Shown: positions 40,601 through 55,600 of the stretch, one piece after another
How the letters are laid out: every line of letters starts with the position of its first letter
How positions within the stretch are numbered: position 1 is the stretch's first letter
Source: Sitta carolinensis
Taxonomy: Eukaryota > Chordata > Aves > Passeriformes > Sittidae
DNA length: 64,000 bases
Direction: 5' to 3'
Assembly (NCBI GenBank): GCA_032173965.1
Contig: JAVUNC010000004.1
Coordinates: 61,853,501 to 61,917,500, forward strand
Translations under genes and position numbers: made by a program
Notes under the pieces: model-generated
What the model was told of the DNA's origin: nothing
What the model saw: the letters and a program-made list of their open reading frames with translations, nothing else
Databases searched by the model: none

Positions 40601-43600
40601 ATTCAACAAAATGAGAGAATTCTTCTTTCCAATTACAAAGCATTGCTGTCCTTTCAGCATCAACAATAAAAAAACCCAACACACAGTGGAAAATGTACCA
40701 CTGCTAGCATTCTGCACTGACATTTGTAACAATTTCTTCCATCTTCAATGCAGAATTGCTTCAGGTGCTCTGAGGACTCAACTGATCAGTGCACTGGATT
40801 CCTACAGACTAAGATTGTTTCTTTTCAGTCCAATTCAATGTGCAAATGTGTATTCACTCTCCAGCTCTAGGAAATGTTATTACTGGATCTAGGAAAGGAT
40901 GTCAGGGTACTGAGCAGACCGTTTTAAGACAACACATTGAAGAGCAAACTTACTTGTGCCTCTTGGTAAGATGAAAATTTTGGATTGGTAGAGTCTCAGG
41001 CTATGGAAGATGGAAAATCTTGCAAGAACTCTTCACCAAGCATTCCTCTTGGTAAGACCTGTCTTTAGTACCTACACTTAAATCCTACAGTATTCAAGAA
41101 GTGCACTATCAAGATCATGCTTCAACCTTCTTTCCAATACTTACAAATGAAAGTGGCCTAAACAACTGCATTTTAAACTGAGCAAGTATGACTGAACTTT
41201 AGGTACCCTTACCAGACTGGGGATTTACATACAGGACGTTAAGCCCAAGAATTTCAAGCAGGACATGGAAAAAAGTGGAGGTGGACAAAGCTAGAAACCT
41301 TGCTTCATTTTTCCCCCATAAGCACTCCTACTTGCTCAGTGTAATGTTATGTGTCCCACAGTAAAAATCAAACTTTGAATTTCTAACTGATACTTGTCAT
41401 GAAGCATCTTCTAACAGATGTCTAGTATTTAATCTACAATTTATTTGAAATACTTTGATTCTTTGTGGTTTATTAACAAGTATTTGGCTTCTTCTTATTA
41501 TTAGAACCTATGTTCTTTGAAATTCATTTTCATAACTTATAAAAGCAACATCTGTGCTTGGAAAAGGAATCAGATAATACAATCACATGACTGACACTTA
41601 CCTCTTCAGAGAGCTCTCCAAATACTGTTAGAACATCTATCAGGAGACTTGCAGTATAAAAGGACTTTATCATGTTTCTGCAAAAAAGAAAGCATTTTGC
41701 TCACTTGGTAATGTCAGTCTCTCAGAAGCACACAGTAGGAGATGTAATCTTAGACCATACTGGCTCATTTCAAGCCAAACATTGAGGTTTTTTCCTTTTA
41801 ATCTGATGTTACAGAAGGTGCTTCACAACATTTAAATCTAGCAACATTGATTAGATTCCTAACTATGCAGAAAATGTTTATTTTTTTAAAAAAACTGGGT
41901 ATGTGTTCTGCACTTAGTTTCTAGTTTGGAATGTTTTGCATAGGACATAAGAAGTCCTCTATTAGCTTAGAAAAATACATGAGCAAGCCACAGTAATTGC
42001 TGTAAACCAAACCACATAATGGATCATCACAATTATTTTACTCTCACTGGTCAATAGAAACTATAACATGTTTGACAAAATGAAGCAAAATATTAGCAAA
42101 TATTAGCAAAACCTCCGGTGGTTTTAGGAGGCTTGCCAGTAGGTAAGCAACTCCGTAAGGAACATAAGGAGGAGGATACCAGTTAACGTGTAAAGTTAGA
42201 GACCTAAAAGTAAAAACAAATTGAGTCTCCCAGAAGAGAAAATAATGTATTAAAACCCAATTCTTGTTTCCAGTCAAATTAAAGAGAGTCTGGATATTCA
42301 CATTCCCTGACCAGTATCTTCAGATAAGAAAAACAAAGATTTTCACCTACTTATGAAATTGCCCAGCTCTGTCTTCATTGTCTGCATACAAAAACATTTT
42401 CAAGGCATAATTCTCCACATGAGCAGAACCAACAATTTCCTGAGTAATTGCTTCATTATCACCAAATTGCTTTTTCATCTGAAAAATATTGGAAAAATAC
42501 ATTAATTACTTTATTAGACCCTAGCAGTTCTGCAAACACAAAAAGAACCTGCTGATTTAAACAAAGTCAAGTACAATTTAAAAAGAAACAATTTACGCTT
42601 TGTTTTACAAATCTGCAGCTTCTAACATAACAAATGCTAAAAGTAGCATGAGAAAGAAAAAGCATGTTCTTTTGTAGAGAGAAATACTCCAAATAAGTAG
42701 CTCTGAATCTTCAGTCACAAAATGCTTATAAAAACCACCAACACCCCTCAACATCCTCTCCCCCAAAGTTAAAAACAAACACAACTACAATGCTGTGAAG
42801 GAATAGCAGCAAATGTTTTTCCCCTTAGTATCTGAAAGAGCCAGCACTCTGAAGCCTGTGTCAGGATTCAGCACAGTTCAACTGGTAAAGCAATGCAAGC
42901 TTTATAAAGGTGCTGTAGATCAGAGTGATCATGTACCTTCCCTCTTGTAAGGTTATTTCACTGCAGTTCATTACATCTTTCAAAGTATCTGAGCCCTACC
43001 TCGACCAGTCTAGTGACCTATGGATTTACTGGAATTTTCAGTGTAAGCAGTGTATTTCAATTCAAAGAACTCTTTTCAAAGATGTTGGAGTACAAGAATC
43101 CTCAGGTTTCCTAATAAAAATCACTAAAGCAAACAACCCTCGAACAGTTACAACAGGTGGATTTACAGCTTCTGAATAGGCTTACTGTTTGCACATAAGG
43201 AAATCTCAGGTTATCCTTAGAGAACAAAAACAGGAACACTGCATGATACTAACCTGCAGCCTTTATTTTGCCAAAAGATTTAAAAACAATCTCTGAATGG
43301 CAGTTATTTTTCACTGTGCGTGCGAAGAAAATTTAATCATGCAGGCAGCATTTCCATATTTTTTTAGATTGCTGCCAACTTTCTAAGACATAGACTGTTG
43401 CCAGAAAAGTTACTTGATTTCAGTAGTTAAACATAAGCTTTTCAAATATAATTTAAAATCTAAAAGCTTTCATCAAGCTACTCTATAAGGTTTTCGAGAA
43501 GTATTTGTTTTAGGAAGTGTAATTTTCTTGTGAAAGTACCAAAATTCATGGGTTCAAATGAAACACTCAAACACTGAAGCTAACTCAGGAAGAAAACTAT

Positions 43601-46600
43601 TTGTATACACATAATATTTCCCTAACCTACCTGTATACCTCACAATCAGAAAATAACTGATTACTATACTTGATCTGATGCTCTATTATTTCAAAAACAC
43701 AACTGACAGTGTTACATACATTTCTAAAGGTATTAAAGTTAACCAAGCTGTTTACTGTGGAAAGTCTCCTTCACACAATCTGTGGTTCAATGCCGCAGTA
43801 CTGGTGTTTTAAACGTTGACACAAAATTTCAACTCAAGGTATTTTATTTAGGTCCAAGACTAAAAAAATTTAAACCGCACCCCTCTGCGCCCCCTGGTGG
43901 TTATGGGAAGATTGGAAACAGCAGCTCCTAAACTAAAGCAGCGTCCAACTTTTCCTTAAACCCAAACTTCCTAGCCCCAAAACTACTCCATGAGACATAA
44001 CTAGGAGTGCTGTCTCCATCCTTCCACCACCCGGATACATAGAAGAATCTTCAATCCCCGAGCATCGGGTGTCACACAGACAATCTTACTAGTAAGCAAA
44101 AGGTAAAACTATGGATTTTTGCTGCTTTTTCAGTCTTTTCAGTTTTGAAACAGAGGAGGTAACTGAATGCTGCAGATTAACTGCTGCAGTACCACAAGTA
44201 AGCCAGAAAATTCCAACAATTCTTAGGAAATGAAAAGCAGAATCTTTTCGAGTTTTATTCTCACTGCTCCTGCCATTTTCCTCTCCCTCTGAACACAAAA
44301 CCCTGTCCTATTAAAGATGTTAATATCTGATGAAACAACACACCAAGAAATCACTGTATGCTGGTTTTTCCATTGCAAAAAATCAGTGATTAAAAAAAAG
44401 CATGAAGCACAAGTTATGAAAAAAAAAGACAAATGGTTCTTGTTTCATTTTTTCTGAAGAATCACAGAATGGTTTGGATTGGAAAGGACCTTAAGGGTCA
44501 TGTAGTTCCAACTCCCCTGCTGTGAGCAGGGACAGGTTGCTCAGGACCTATCCAACCTGTCCTTAAATCTTCCATGGGTGAGTGGTCCATCTTTTATAAC
44601 TGAAGGCTGTTGTAGCAGTTTCACACAATCTCTTCAGGCATTGCTAGACTTTGGATGGAATCACCAACACTGAACAAAAAAAGAACTGCTTCTTCACTTC
44701 TCAACATCACTTTCTGCTTCCAAATGAGCACTTAAGACCTTAAAAATCAACAAATGTCTTCCTTTGAGAATACTGAAAACTACATGGTATGAACATAAAC
44801 AGCTCCTCGAACTTAAACTGACCATCTGTACCACAACTCTGCCTTTCTTTGTTTAACTCTCTCTTATTGAAGGCTTTTTAATAGTTATCAGGTCCATTCA
44901 GAAGAGTGTGGTACAGCTATCCCTTACCCACACAGATTAGACTGGGCTTTCAAGAAGCTATAAAATAAAATCTCCCATCTCTAACACAGGATAAAATCAG
45001 AAGTATCTTTATCTTTTGAAAAATATTTTAAAAAAACTCCCTAGGTACAACAGTTTAGGTTAGAGATTTCAGAAGCATCCAAGGACTAGGCTATTAAATC
45101 CTACAGCAGTGAAAATAACTGTACAGACTTCAAGGGCTCAAAGGCAAATCAATTCAAAAACTCTTCTAGAACACCTGCATTAACTTCATAATGAATTATG
45201 ATTTGTCATGAGAACATGTATAAACAAAGCACTGTAATTTATACATGTCTACACAAAACCTCATGGCAGAATTTCAATTATGTTTGTGCATGCATACACA
45301 CAGCTTTATCTCCTTCCAAATCTTCAGCAATTTATTACATACAGCTGAAGTTCAGAAGTAGGCCCGCATGCAAAACAGCTGCAGAGAAGAGACAGTAATT
45401 CCAGAAACGTAAATAAAAATTAAATTAGTATCGTGATTATTTTTGAGGAAAGCAATAAATTCTACTTACAGCTTCCAACTGATCCATAAGTTTGGATAAA
45501 AATTTACGGCATTCTGGGGTTTTACTATCAATCTTCATCCCTGTCTGCATTGCATACAAACGACCTTGAAATGACACAAAACACACAAAAACACTGAAAG
45601 TGATTATCTAAGGCAAAACCCACAAGCAAACAAAGCAATGCCCCCCAACACACCTGAAAGACAAACTCATGATTTAACCATAGACTGACTCCAGTACTAG
45701 TGAGCACTGACAGCAAAATGTAAGGTTTGGCCTTGCAGAGATACTAGGGAGATATTTTTGGGAAATTCATATTTTATTTTTCTCCAATGACTATTCCTAC
45801 TCATTTTAAACTGATGCTTGTATCACTATCGCACACTATCAAGTGCTTTTATAAACTACCACCACCCTCACTTGCAACTCACCCAAACAGGAACTTCAAA
45901 TTGACTTGAGACAGTGTATGGATATAAATGGAACTTCACGTAGCAGGAGCCAGTTAGCCTTAAAACACTGGAACAAATGGAATTAAGCACCTACAGTCTC
46001 CATGTACCTGCACCCATAGCATCAAAACACTCGACACAAACCTGATCTTTAAATCAGACAAGACAGACTTTATCAAACTTTCCCTGCAAGTAGAGTTGCC
46101 AGTTTTTAATAAGATATTGAAAATGAATGATTAATATCTTCTGATTAAGAATTATCTTTTTACTACTGAAAATCTGTGCGTTTTAGATTTGCACATGGCA
46201 GAACTTTATAGGCTTCATGAAACAGTGGGCAAACCCAAACAAGTATTATTTACTAGGACTAACACACTCCGAGAAGGGAAAATAGCCAGAAACATTCAGT
46301 AATCAAATGCAGAACATTTCCCATAAAACCCCATTCCTCTAACTCTCACTTCTGACTCCCAAGGGAGTCATACAAAACACTTTGAAATGCAGAATTTAAG
46401 AATCAAAAGCTGTAACTCCACCAAACATTATCATGAGGTAGTAATTCTGGAATAGCCCATGTCCTTCTTCTTGCAGGACACAGAGTTCTGCAAGCAATCA
46501 TATTTTGCCTTACAGCTTTAGCATCTTGCTCCTCCCAAGCATCTCTTCAGACACTAGAGAGAATCTTTTCCTTCCAAATTACCTCAGTAAACAGAAAAGT

Positions 46601-49600
46601 AACACAATTGTTACACATTGCACTTACCCTGATACTTGCTGCAGAAGAAAACATTATATACTCAAAAGCTTCCCGGTCTTTTCCATCTATTAGCAATTTG
46701 TCTAATAAAATTAGACACCTTTCTACAAAACTTAAGATTCTGCTGGTAAGCACCATAATTTACCTAACTTTTCTGGATTTTTAAAGTAGTATTTTCTATT
46801 TCACATACAACTGAGTGTTCAAACCAGACTAAGCATACATTCCTCATTTGGGACTGCAAAGCTCACTTATTTTTGAATGTTAAAGCTGTTGGGTTGCCCA
46901 ACCATTTAAAGACACTCTCCCTGAAAAATAAAATACTTCTGCTCTCCAATGCCTCTATTTTTACTATTACAATGTATAGAAGGATCTCACATCTTTGTAT
47001 TCAAGTGTTCAGTAAAGAACAACCAAGTGAAAGTCCTGAACAAAACTAAAGGAATTAATAAAGACTAAGAACAACTACAACGCTTGACCATGACAAATGG
47101 AAGAATTGCTATGTAGATTTCATCAAGTGACAACGTTACTATTAAGATAATTAATGATAAGTACTCTTAAACACACCTAATTTACCTTCAGGATGCTGAC
47201 ATGTTAATGTTAAACATTACAAGACTAGCACATGTAAAGTTGAAATTAGATTTGAAAGAAATTCAAACACAGAAAGATACAGAGAATTGTATCTAAGACA
47301 CTAAAATTAATATTAAAAGAAAACAGCAATTAAAATACCATCAATCACATGACAAGGAGCTAATTCTCAGTCTTCAATTAAATTAATTTTTAAGTACATA
47401 CTTGATTGTAAGCTCCTCTGAACCCATTTCATGGAATAATTTAACAATATAAAACTTAAGAATTAACCTAAGGTTGCTAAACCTATGAGCCATCTAGATC
47501 AGTTATTTCTTTTTGATGGATGCCAGGATCAGATTATTTTCAGAGGCAAATAATTTTAGTCTGATATGCATTAGGGTGACAAATTCAAAATACATTTGTT
47601 CATTCTGGGATATAGATTTACTTTACTTGCTCAGGTTTGCATCTTTAGATCTTGTCCATAACTCATTTACGTAAAAAGAACTCTGTTTCCATATAAATGG
47701 ATCTTGCAAATGTCTTTAGCCTTGATCGATTTAAAAATTAAAAGACCTTCTATGCTGTAATTGTTACTCTTGTAAATACTCTTACAAGTATGCGGGTTTT
47801 TTTGCTCTCATTGGAAATACATCCATTTAAATTGTGAATGCCCGGAAATTTTTGATTCACTAATATCCAAAATGGTGTACTTACAGGGCTGAGACATCTG
47901 TATGCTTTGTATAAAGCCCTTTCCCTCTTAGGATTTCAGAGCCTGAGAAAGACTTAAAGACTCCTTCAGGCATTCCAATGAACAAGCACAGAGCAACTCT
48001 TTGAACAAACAGAAATCACATGTCACAAAACAACAGTTACAGAAACTAGAAAAATGTTTTTCTTGTCCATATATAACTTTACACTGTGGGTGACATCAAG
48101 CAATCTTCCACATCAACAGCGTCCTCCAAACAAAAGATTCTAGGACCAAGGTACCCCAGGTTCCTAGGGTGTTAAAAATTGAAGTACAATTACCCAAAGT
48201 AGGCTGTCAAGAAAGCATGAAGGTGCTATTACAGCAGCAGCTCTAAAATACTAGCAACAGAGACATCCTAGAGACAGACTATTAATGTCACTTGAGATAG
48301 GATTAAATGTGCTCCACCTGTCACAGCAATTACATCTCTGTACCACTCAACTGATCACAGTAGACAGTCACCACATGCAGCCACAAATTTGTATCACTGC
48401 CTATAGAAATTGTTAAGATTTCCAGAAAGATCTTATTAACTAGCAAAAGGTCAAAGCATACTTAAGTTACCCTAACAAGAGAATCTACTGTGATCTTCAA
48501 AAGCTTTTGAAGTCTGGAAGTTTTGCATGCTCATTTCTTAACATACATTTATATGTTTGAAAGAAGGACTAACCTGTCTAGAGATGGGCCTCTGATGAGG
48601 CAGTCGTTCAGATAAAGGCAAAAGCTTTTATCTCAAGTAAGTGGTGATCAAGAAAGAGCATGATGTCCAAGAAAACAACTATTGACAGAGCATCATTACC
48701 TATTGGCAATCGATGCCAAAAGGAAGTCTTGGCTCAGATACTATTAACAAACACTGATAAAACCTGATTGAAAGGAAAGGTGAGACAGCCTTCAAATGAA
48801 AACCAGACACTACCAGTGAAAATCTCCACAAACACCAGTTTCAGTTGATGAACTGAATAAACAGAAGAAAAGTACCAGTTTGAATCTCATCAGTGACACA
48901 GAATGTTAAGTACGTTTACACTTACTGCTTTACTCAGTGCTGCTCTAGTCAAAAGGAGGGCTTTGGGATTGAAAACATCTATCATTAAACTTACCAAGCA
49001 AACAGAAAGTGAAATAGTTGAAAAAACTGAAAGAACTAGAGATTTCCAGGGACAGAAACAAAACAGGAAGAGGAGGAAGTAATTTGGTATTTATCTTTAA
49101 AGACAATCCTGAAGTAAATGTAATAACCTTTTAATGTTTTTAAATTTTGCTTTTGAAATTATCTGTATGAAGAGCAATATGGTAATGAATCTAAAAGCAG
49201 TAAGCAATGCCTTACTGCTGATAACAGGAGAAAGCACCTACTAGCTACACTTTTTCCATTTTTGAGTATTACTGTATCATATTCCTATGGAAAAAAAGTT
49301 AATTTGTTTCCAAATGCAAGTTCTTCCACATCTGTGTCTTTTGTTATCCTCTCTGCTCTAATTTTGAGATGTCTCAAGTATTCTACATGAAGGCTATCTG
49401 TAAGACTTGTTGGATTTGATACTACTACCTTTGCCAGTTAAGGTGTTCTCTTGCACATCTTTTGGGCAAAACACAAATATTACTTATCGTAAAGAAACAT
49501 GATTGTAACTCAAAAATATGTTTTCACCTAGTGAAGGAAACCTATTAATGTCCTTTTACTGCCTAACTTGCAGCAAACGGGCAAATGCACTTCATTACTA

Positions 49601-52600
49601 AATTTTCAGCAGCAAGAGCAAAACATACCTCTCCTGTGTTAATATCATCAGTCCAATTTTAAACAGGCAATTAATTGTCAAAGAACTGACCTCCACGTCT
49701 GTACTGACAGGCAATCACAGTAGCAAATAACTCAAAAGCAAGAGGTCAAAAGTTTACCACCATCAGCATCTTCGCTAAGAAAGTCAACAGTGACATGAGT
49801 TCAGTTGTCCCCTTTCTCCACATCTAAAACAAATTATTTACATCCCATTAAATACAGCTGTTCTGGCTTCTGTAACATTGCAAAATCAATTTACAGTATT
49901 ATTACTATGTTTTCTAAGTCACAAAACTTTTGCTTTAATGAAAGTGGTTTATTTTCTTGTAAGTGGAAGGTAATCTCCTGAATAGTATAGACACTATAAA
50001 AGAAATCCTCATAGGGTTATGTATTACATTGTTTTACCTTATAGAATACCACACTTGAAAGGCCATTTTACATCAGAATCATTTTGGTTTTCTCTTCAGT
50101 ACTTCTCTACACATTGAACAAAATATTTAAAGTGCATATCCCTAACCACCAGAGACACGCTGTCAAAACTAAAGAACTCAACTTGCAGAAGGCATTTGGT
50201 TAGGAACTTCTGATAAAAAAACCCTCTGTGAACAGCCAAGATTCTGAAAATGCTGGTGTAAAAGACAACTAAACCCGTACATTGGAGCTGCAAAAAATTT
50301 TAAGTTTTAAAGCCTAAATGTATATGAAGAATGTAGACAATCTTGGAATTAAGTGACCAGTACTTCTTATCTCTCTTCACTATTTATGATTAAGATCTGA
50401 AATATCTGGAAACAAACAGGTCAATGAAATTACTCCTCCTTTTTGTTTTATACACTCAGTTTTATAATAGTGCAACTATTTTTGCCCCCCCCCCCCCCCC
50501 CCCCCCAAATCAAGTAACAAAAGACTTTCATGTGGCCAACAAAGTATAGTATGTGCAGAAAGTAAAGTACTAAGGGGTAAAGGAGGCTACAGAGAGCAAA
50601 TGTTTAAATATTAAATGACATTAGAAGTAGAGCTAAAGTCACTTTTAATTTTACACACAAAGACATAACTGTTTTGCCAATTATTAACAGAGAGAGTTTG
50701 CTCTCAGTGTGTAGACAGGACATTTATCTTGAAATTCATAAAGACTTGGCAAGTAATCATTCTCACAAAAATGTTTTGCCAAGGCAACTACAAAATATAC
50801 ATCTTGATTTGCTGCCCTTAATCTTTGTTCAGTAAATACTAAGTGTGGGTGTGCTGGCTGGAATTATACAGTGAGCTTTACAGAAACTTCTCTGCCTTTA
50901 TTTATGTCACGTAATACCATGTTATTTTTCCTTTGCTAATACACAGCACAATTTCAGAGCAAGTATTTTGTCTCTAGTATGTGCCAGACATTCATTCCTC
51001 ATACACAGTAAGTTACTCCAGATTTATGTTTGGATAACAACTGAAACTCCCCTCACTCCCATTTAAAACTAACTTTGTGCCAAGTAAAAAATACCAGAGA
51101 ACAAAAGTTCCAGCCAGCAAGCATGCACAATAGGTTGATTCTCTACATTCTAAATTCTGTCCTACTATCCATCTTCCTTTCTCCTGGTCTAACAGAATCA
51201 AAAGATTATAATTCTTTATCCCTGTGTGTATTTAATTCTCTAGCATAGAAAATAAATTATTAGCAACTGAAATATTTTAACATTTGATAGTAACAAACAG
51301 ACGTAAAATAGTAACAAATAACACTGCAATAAATTTTAGCGATATTTTGATTCTGTTTAAGGGATGAAAGCTTTACCAGGCCGTAATTTATTACTCATTG
51401 ATAGTCTACATCCCTTTGTCAAACCACTGACAGAGAAACGTTTGTTAAATGCTTGGTAGAGGAAGCCAACAGCTGGAATACAAATGTGGGAAACAAAGAG
51501 CACAAGACATTAAATTGGATTCTATTCAAATCCAAAACTACTGGAAATATTTTCATATAAAAATGAATTATTCTTGCTCTCATAAACATTAATGTGTCAT
51601 ATTTCAATAATGTAATTTCTGCAGGCAGGTCATAAATCTATTTCTACATGCCTAAGTCCAAGCTGTCCGAATTAAAAGACTTTTTAAAATAGATTTAACA
51701 TACTGACAAACAAATTTGGAAGGCCTTACACTGTCTCTTCATTACATGATGCTGAAGGAAACTGGCAGAAGACAAGACATTAAGCTGGCAGCATCAACTG
51801 AAAATCTAAAACATTCCAGAGAAACCAAATTACTTTCAAATACTTATTTTCCAGTAAAATTAACATAGGAAATACGTAAGAAAAAAAAATATAATGCAAA
51901 AGTGGGGGAAATGAAGACTACAAAAAATATAATTGAGAAATTCAAAAGATGAAGCATCACAACCTCTTGTCCTCTCAGATTCTTTTATAGTATTCTAAAT
52001 CTGACTGAAGAAAATGAGTGGATAAGTACAGTGTGTTACATGCTAGACAAATTTTATTAAGTCAAAATTATCTCAATTGCCTCTTAAAACTCCTGAAAGT
52101 TAGACTAAGTCCCCTAACAATTCACTAATAATAATAATAGCAACTTATAGAGAAGATAAATAGGTGAAACAAAATTTTCAATGACAAACACAAACATAAG
52201 GTTAGATGACAAAACAATAACATGGCAATACCCACTATGAATCTGAGGAAATGACTATTCTACACTACCACACTTCAGTCTGGTTTAAGGACTTAGTTTG
52301 GTCTTGTAAAGTTTGAGTAAGAGTCATATGTACAATTCATAAGCTTCTAAGCTTTTCTACAATATTTAAACTACTCATATTTTTAAAAGCTTGTCTCTAC
52401 AGTTAAATAAAGAAAATAAAATACTTCCAATTAAAACAAAAAAACTACATTAAACATAGGATTTATGGCAATTGAGGTCTCTAGAATGGAGAAATAGGAG
52501 AAGGCAGCTACTCTGGATTAGTTGTGGTCAAGTCATGAGAACAAAGCAGCTTTTAGCAATTAGAGCACAAATCTGAAACACCCTCTAGTTTAGTTTAAAC

Positions 52601-55600
52601 TGGAAGAAGCCTATCTCATATTTTTAAACTACTCTGTGAGGTGAACCAAAGCACCCTAGATGACCACGAGACAAGCTCTGAAAGTGTACTCCTGACCTTC
52701 TTGGCTACCAGCATCCACAGCTGAATTAGAAGAGCTGCCAGCAGGTTGAGGCAAGTGATCTTTCCTTTCTGCTCAGCACTGGTGTGCCACACCTGCGGGC
52801 CTGGGCTCCCAGCAGGAGACACAGGAAGGGCCACAAAGCTGATGAAAGGCTAGGGATATCTGAAACACCAGGAGAGGTAGAGTGCTCGGGTTAAGTCTTG
52901 AAAGACGAAGGATCAGAGGATACCTGACTAGAGGAAGCGGGGCAGTGGGGAGTGAAGACAAAGCCAGACCCTTCTCAGTGGTGTCCAGTGACAGGACAAG
53001 AGGCAATGGGCTCAAAATGAAATACAAGAAATCCCATTTAAACATAAGAAAAATCTCCTACTGTCTGGGTAATGACACACTGGAACAGGCTGCTCCCAGC
53101 AGTCGTGGAGTCACCATCCTTGGGGATGCTCAAAAACTGCCTGCACAGTCCTGACCAACCTGCCCTGGTGATTATGCTCTGAGCAGGGCACTGCATGAGG
53201 TGATGTACAAAGCCCTCCAACCTCAGCAGTTTTGTGATTCTGCATATCAAAATGTTGATAATGATGCATTCCTTCTTCAAAGGCAGCAGCAAACCTTAGG
53301 CAGGAAAAGACAGTTGTTAATTTTACTTCCAGAGGTTCAAGCTGAATAAATATACACCAAAAAATGGTGAATTATATGTTGGAAAAAAATGTGCCTTAGT
53401 ATATTTACATCCTACAAGTGAAATTTAGGAGTTTCACACAAATACATGTAACTCAGAGAAGGTTTCAATCTCTGAAGTACACTTGTTCTATATGTTCCCA
53501 TTCCTATCTCTGTCAGAGCAGATTATTTTAATATATTATCTATGTAATCAAACCAAGTGCCCAAAATACTACACAACAGTTAACATCTTAATTTTTGTCA
53601 CTATCCATAGTCTGCTTTGAGGATTGTGGGGTTTATACAATCATCTTTGTTATTCCTACCACTTTTTTAGTTTTTCTGTCTCCACAGACAAAGCAGTTTT
53701 ATGAACACAGTCTTCCCCAGTTACAAGTCTTTGAAATAATCAGAGTAAACAAATAGAATGAAAACACAAAAAAAAATATAGAAAGCAAAGGGAAAAGTAT
53801 TAATCGAGAAAAAATTTTAGCTTATACGCATAGCAGAATCAAAACAAATCTCACAGTACACTATGACATTGGTATTATATTCTTAAATATACTGACTTAA
53901 ACATATTAATTTACTGAGTAAAGAACACAGATTAAATCTATTCTTCTGTATGCAAGCTCTAATAAAAGCCTTTAAAACATTTGTTGTATTAGTGGTTACT
54001 TGTATTTGTGGGTTACTAAACCCGCAAAATGTTTTTTTGCCACCAGCAATATGAGAATATGGATAACGTATTTTTACAAATGGACTATATAAAGCTAGTA
54101 CAAAATATGAATATTTAAACTGAAAGGCTCAGGGATTTGATCATATTAGATATGGAATTCTACAAGCAATTTTTTATGCATTTCAATTCCACAATGTCCC
54201 AGAATAAATGAAGTCACTAAGTATGCGATGAATCTCTCCAAATACAGCAAATATCAGTTACTTTTAATTTCATTAATACTTCTTAATTACATACATCTTC
54301 TAAATTAATCATTTAGAATGCATCAAGATACATAAAACCCAGTAATTTAAAAGCTCAATTAAAATATTTGACCATTATTAATCCTTCCTATTAAGAAGGA
54401 CAAATTGGATTGGTAAAGGATAACAATTGGTAAAAAATAATGGCATTTCAGTTGGAAAATTGCACAGTAACTACATTTCCCGAATTTTAAGTCAGGCCAT
54501 GAACTTCACAATGTATTACTATTATTATTATTATTAATAATAATAATAATAATAATAATAACCAACTTATAATTCATATGCAGAGAGAAGCTTGTTTCAC
54601 ATGTGTCTGACTACACTTGAAAGTGACAAGCCAGTCACATTTAACAGATAGATATTTCTGCTAAAAGCTGAATGACTTTTGGTTCTAGAGGTTGTTAACC
54701 AGTTGTGGAATATAAGCTGTTTCTGGCTTTTCTCTCCCACTTGATCTCACAAACCCAAAAATGTCAATACAAGAGTATGATCCTTTGGAAGCATTTCTCT
54801 GACACTCATCCACCTCAATAATTAAAAAGTGAAGATTTTTTCATGCCTCTTTTATACAGATCATAGCTACTGATCTTACATGGTTGTTTCCTGATGTTTA
54901 ATAGACTGTAAAGCAAAATTCACCACACTTTGCTTTTTGAAAGGTACTAGAATCATAATTTCTCACATGAATTCATTGACTATCCAAACACTATTCATGA
55001 AACATCAGTCCTTTTCTGGCAAATCACTGGCATCCTTTCAGTATTTTTGAACTAGAACATCAATGTCTAGTAATTACAGACTACAAGTCATCTTTGCAAA
55101 GAAATTAACAACGCAACTGGAAGGCTGAAACAACAGCTGTTAAAGAAAATCTTGCTTTTAACTCTAAACTTGAAGGTTTTGGAAGATACAGTTACCTCTC
55201 AAACCTTGGAATTTTTTTTTTAAATAACTCATCAGTCCAACTGCCTATGCCACAGTCGGAGATATGATTTTTTCAATTACACACCAGAGATTTTTTCTAC
55301 CAGAGCCTGCCTCCTTGTGTCTGCAAAATAACATCTCAAAGTAGTCAAACAGTTAGCTTTAAGTAAGTTTTTACATTAAAAAGTTATTTTATTGACTACC
55401 AATTACATATTTGCCCTTTGCTAGGCAACCAATGTAGCATACTTTTCAGGTATTCCACTATACCTGCTGAATAAACTGACCTCTACTGAACCTGAAATAG
55501 CTACATACTTAATGACAATGACTAACAAACAATACAACAGCAAAAAAAGTATCATATGGGGAGGAAAGCATTTTAAAATAAGGAGGTAGATTACCAGAGT

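Larger units (their letters stand above)
42479..45469 (-). other. VTA1: VTA1 intron 2 (3.0 kb)
   Basis: Holds the strong CTCF-like motif at 43886-43903 and a minus-strand CR1 end at 44457-44680. No coding potential was recognised in the remainder. Confidence 0.9.
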
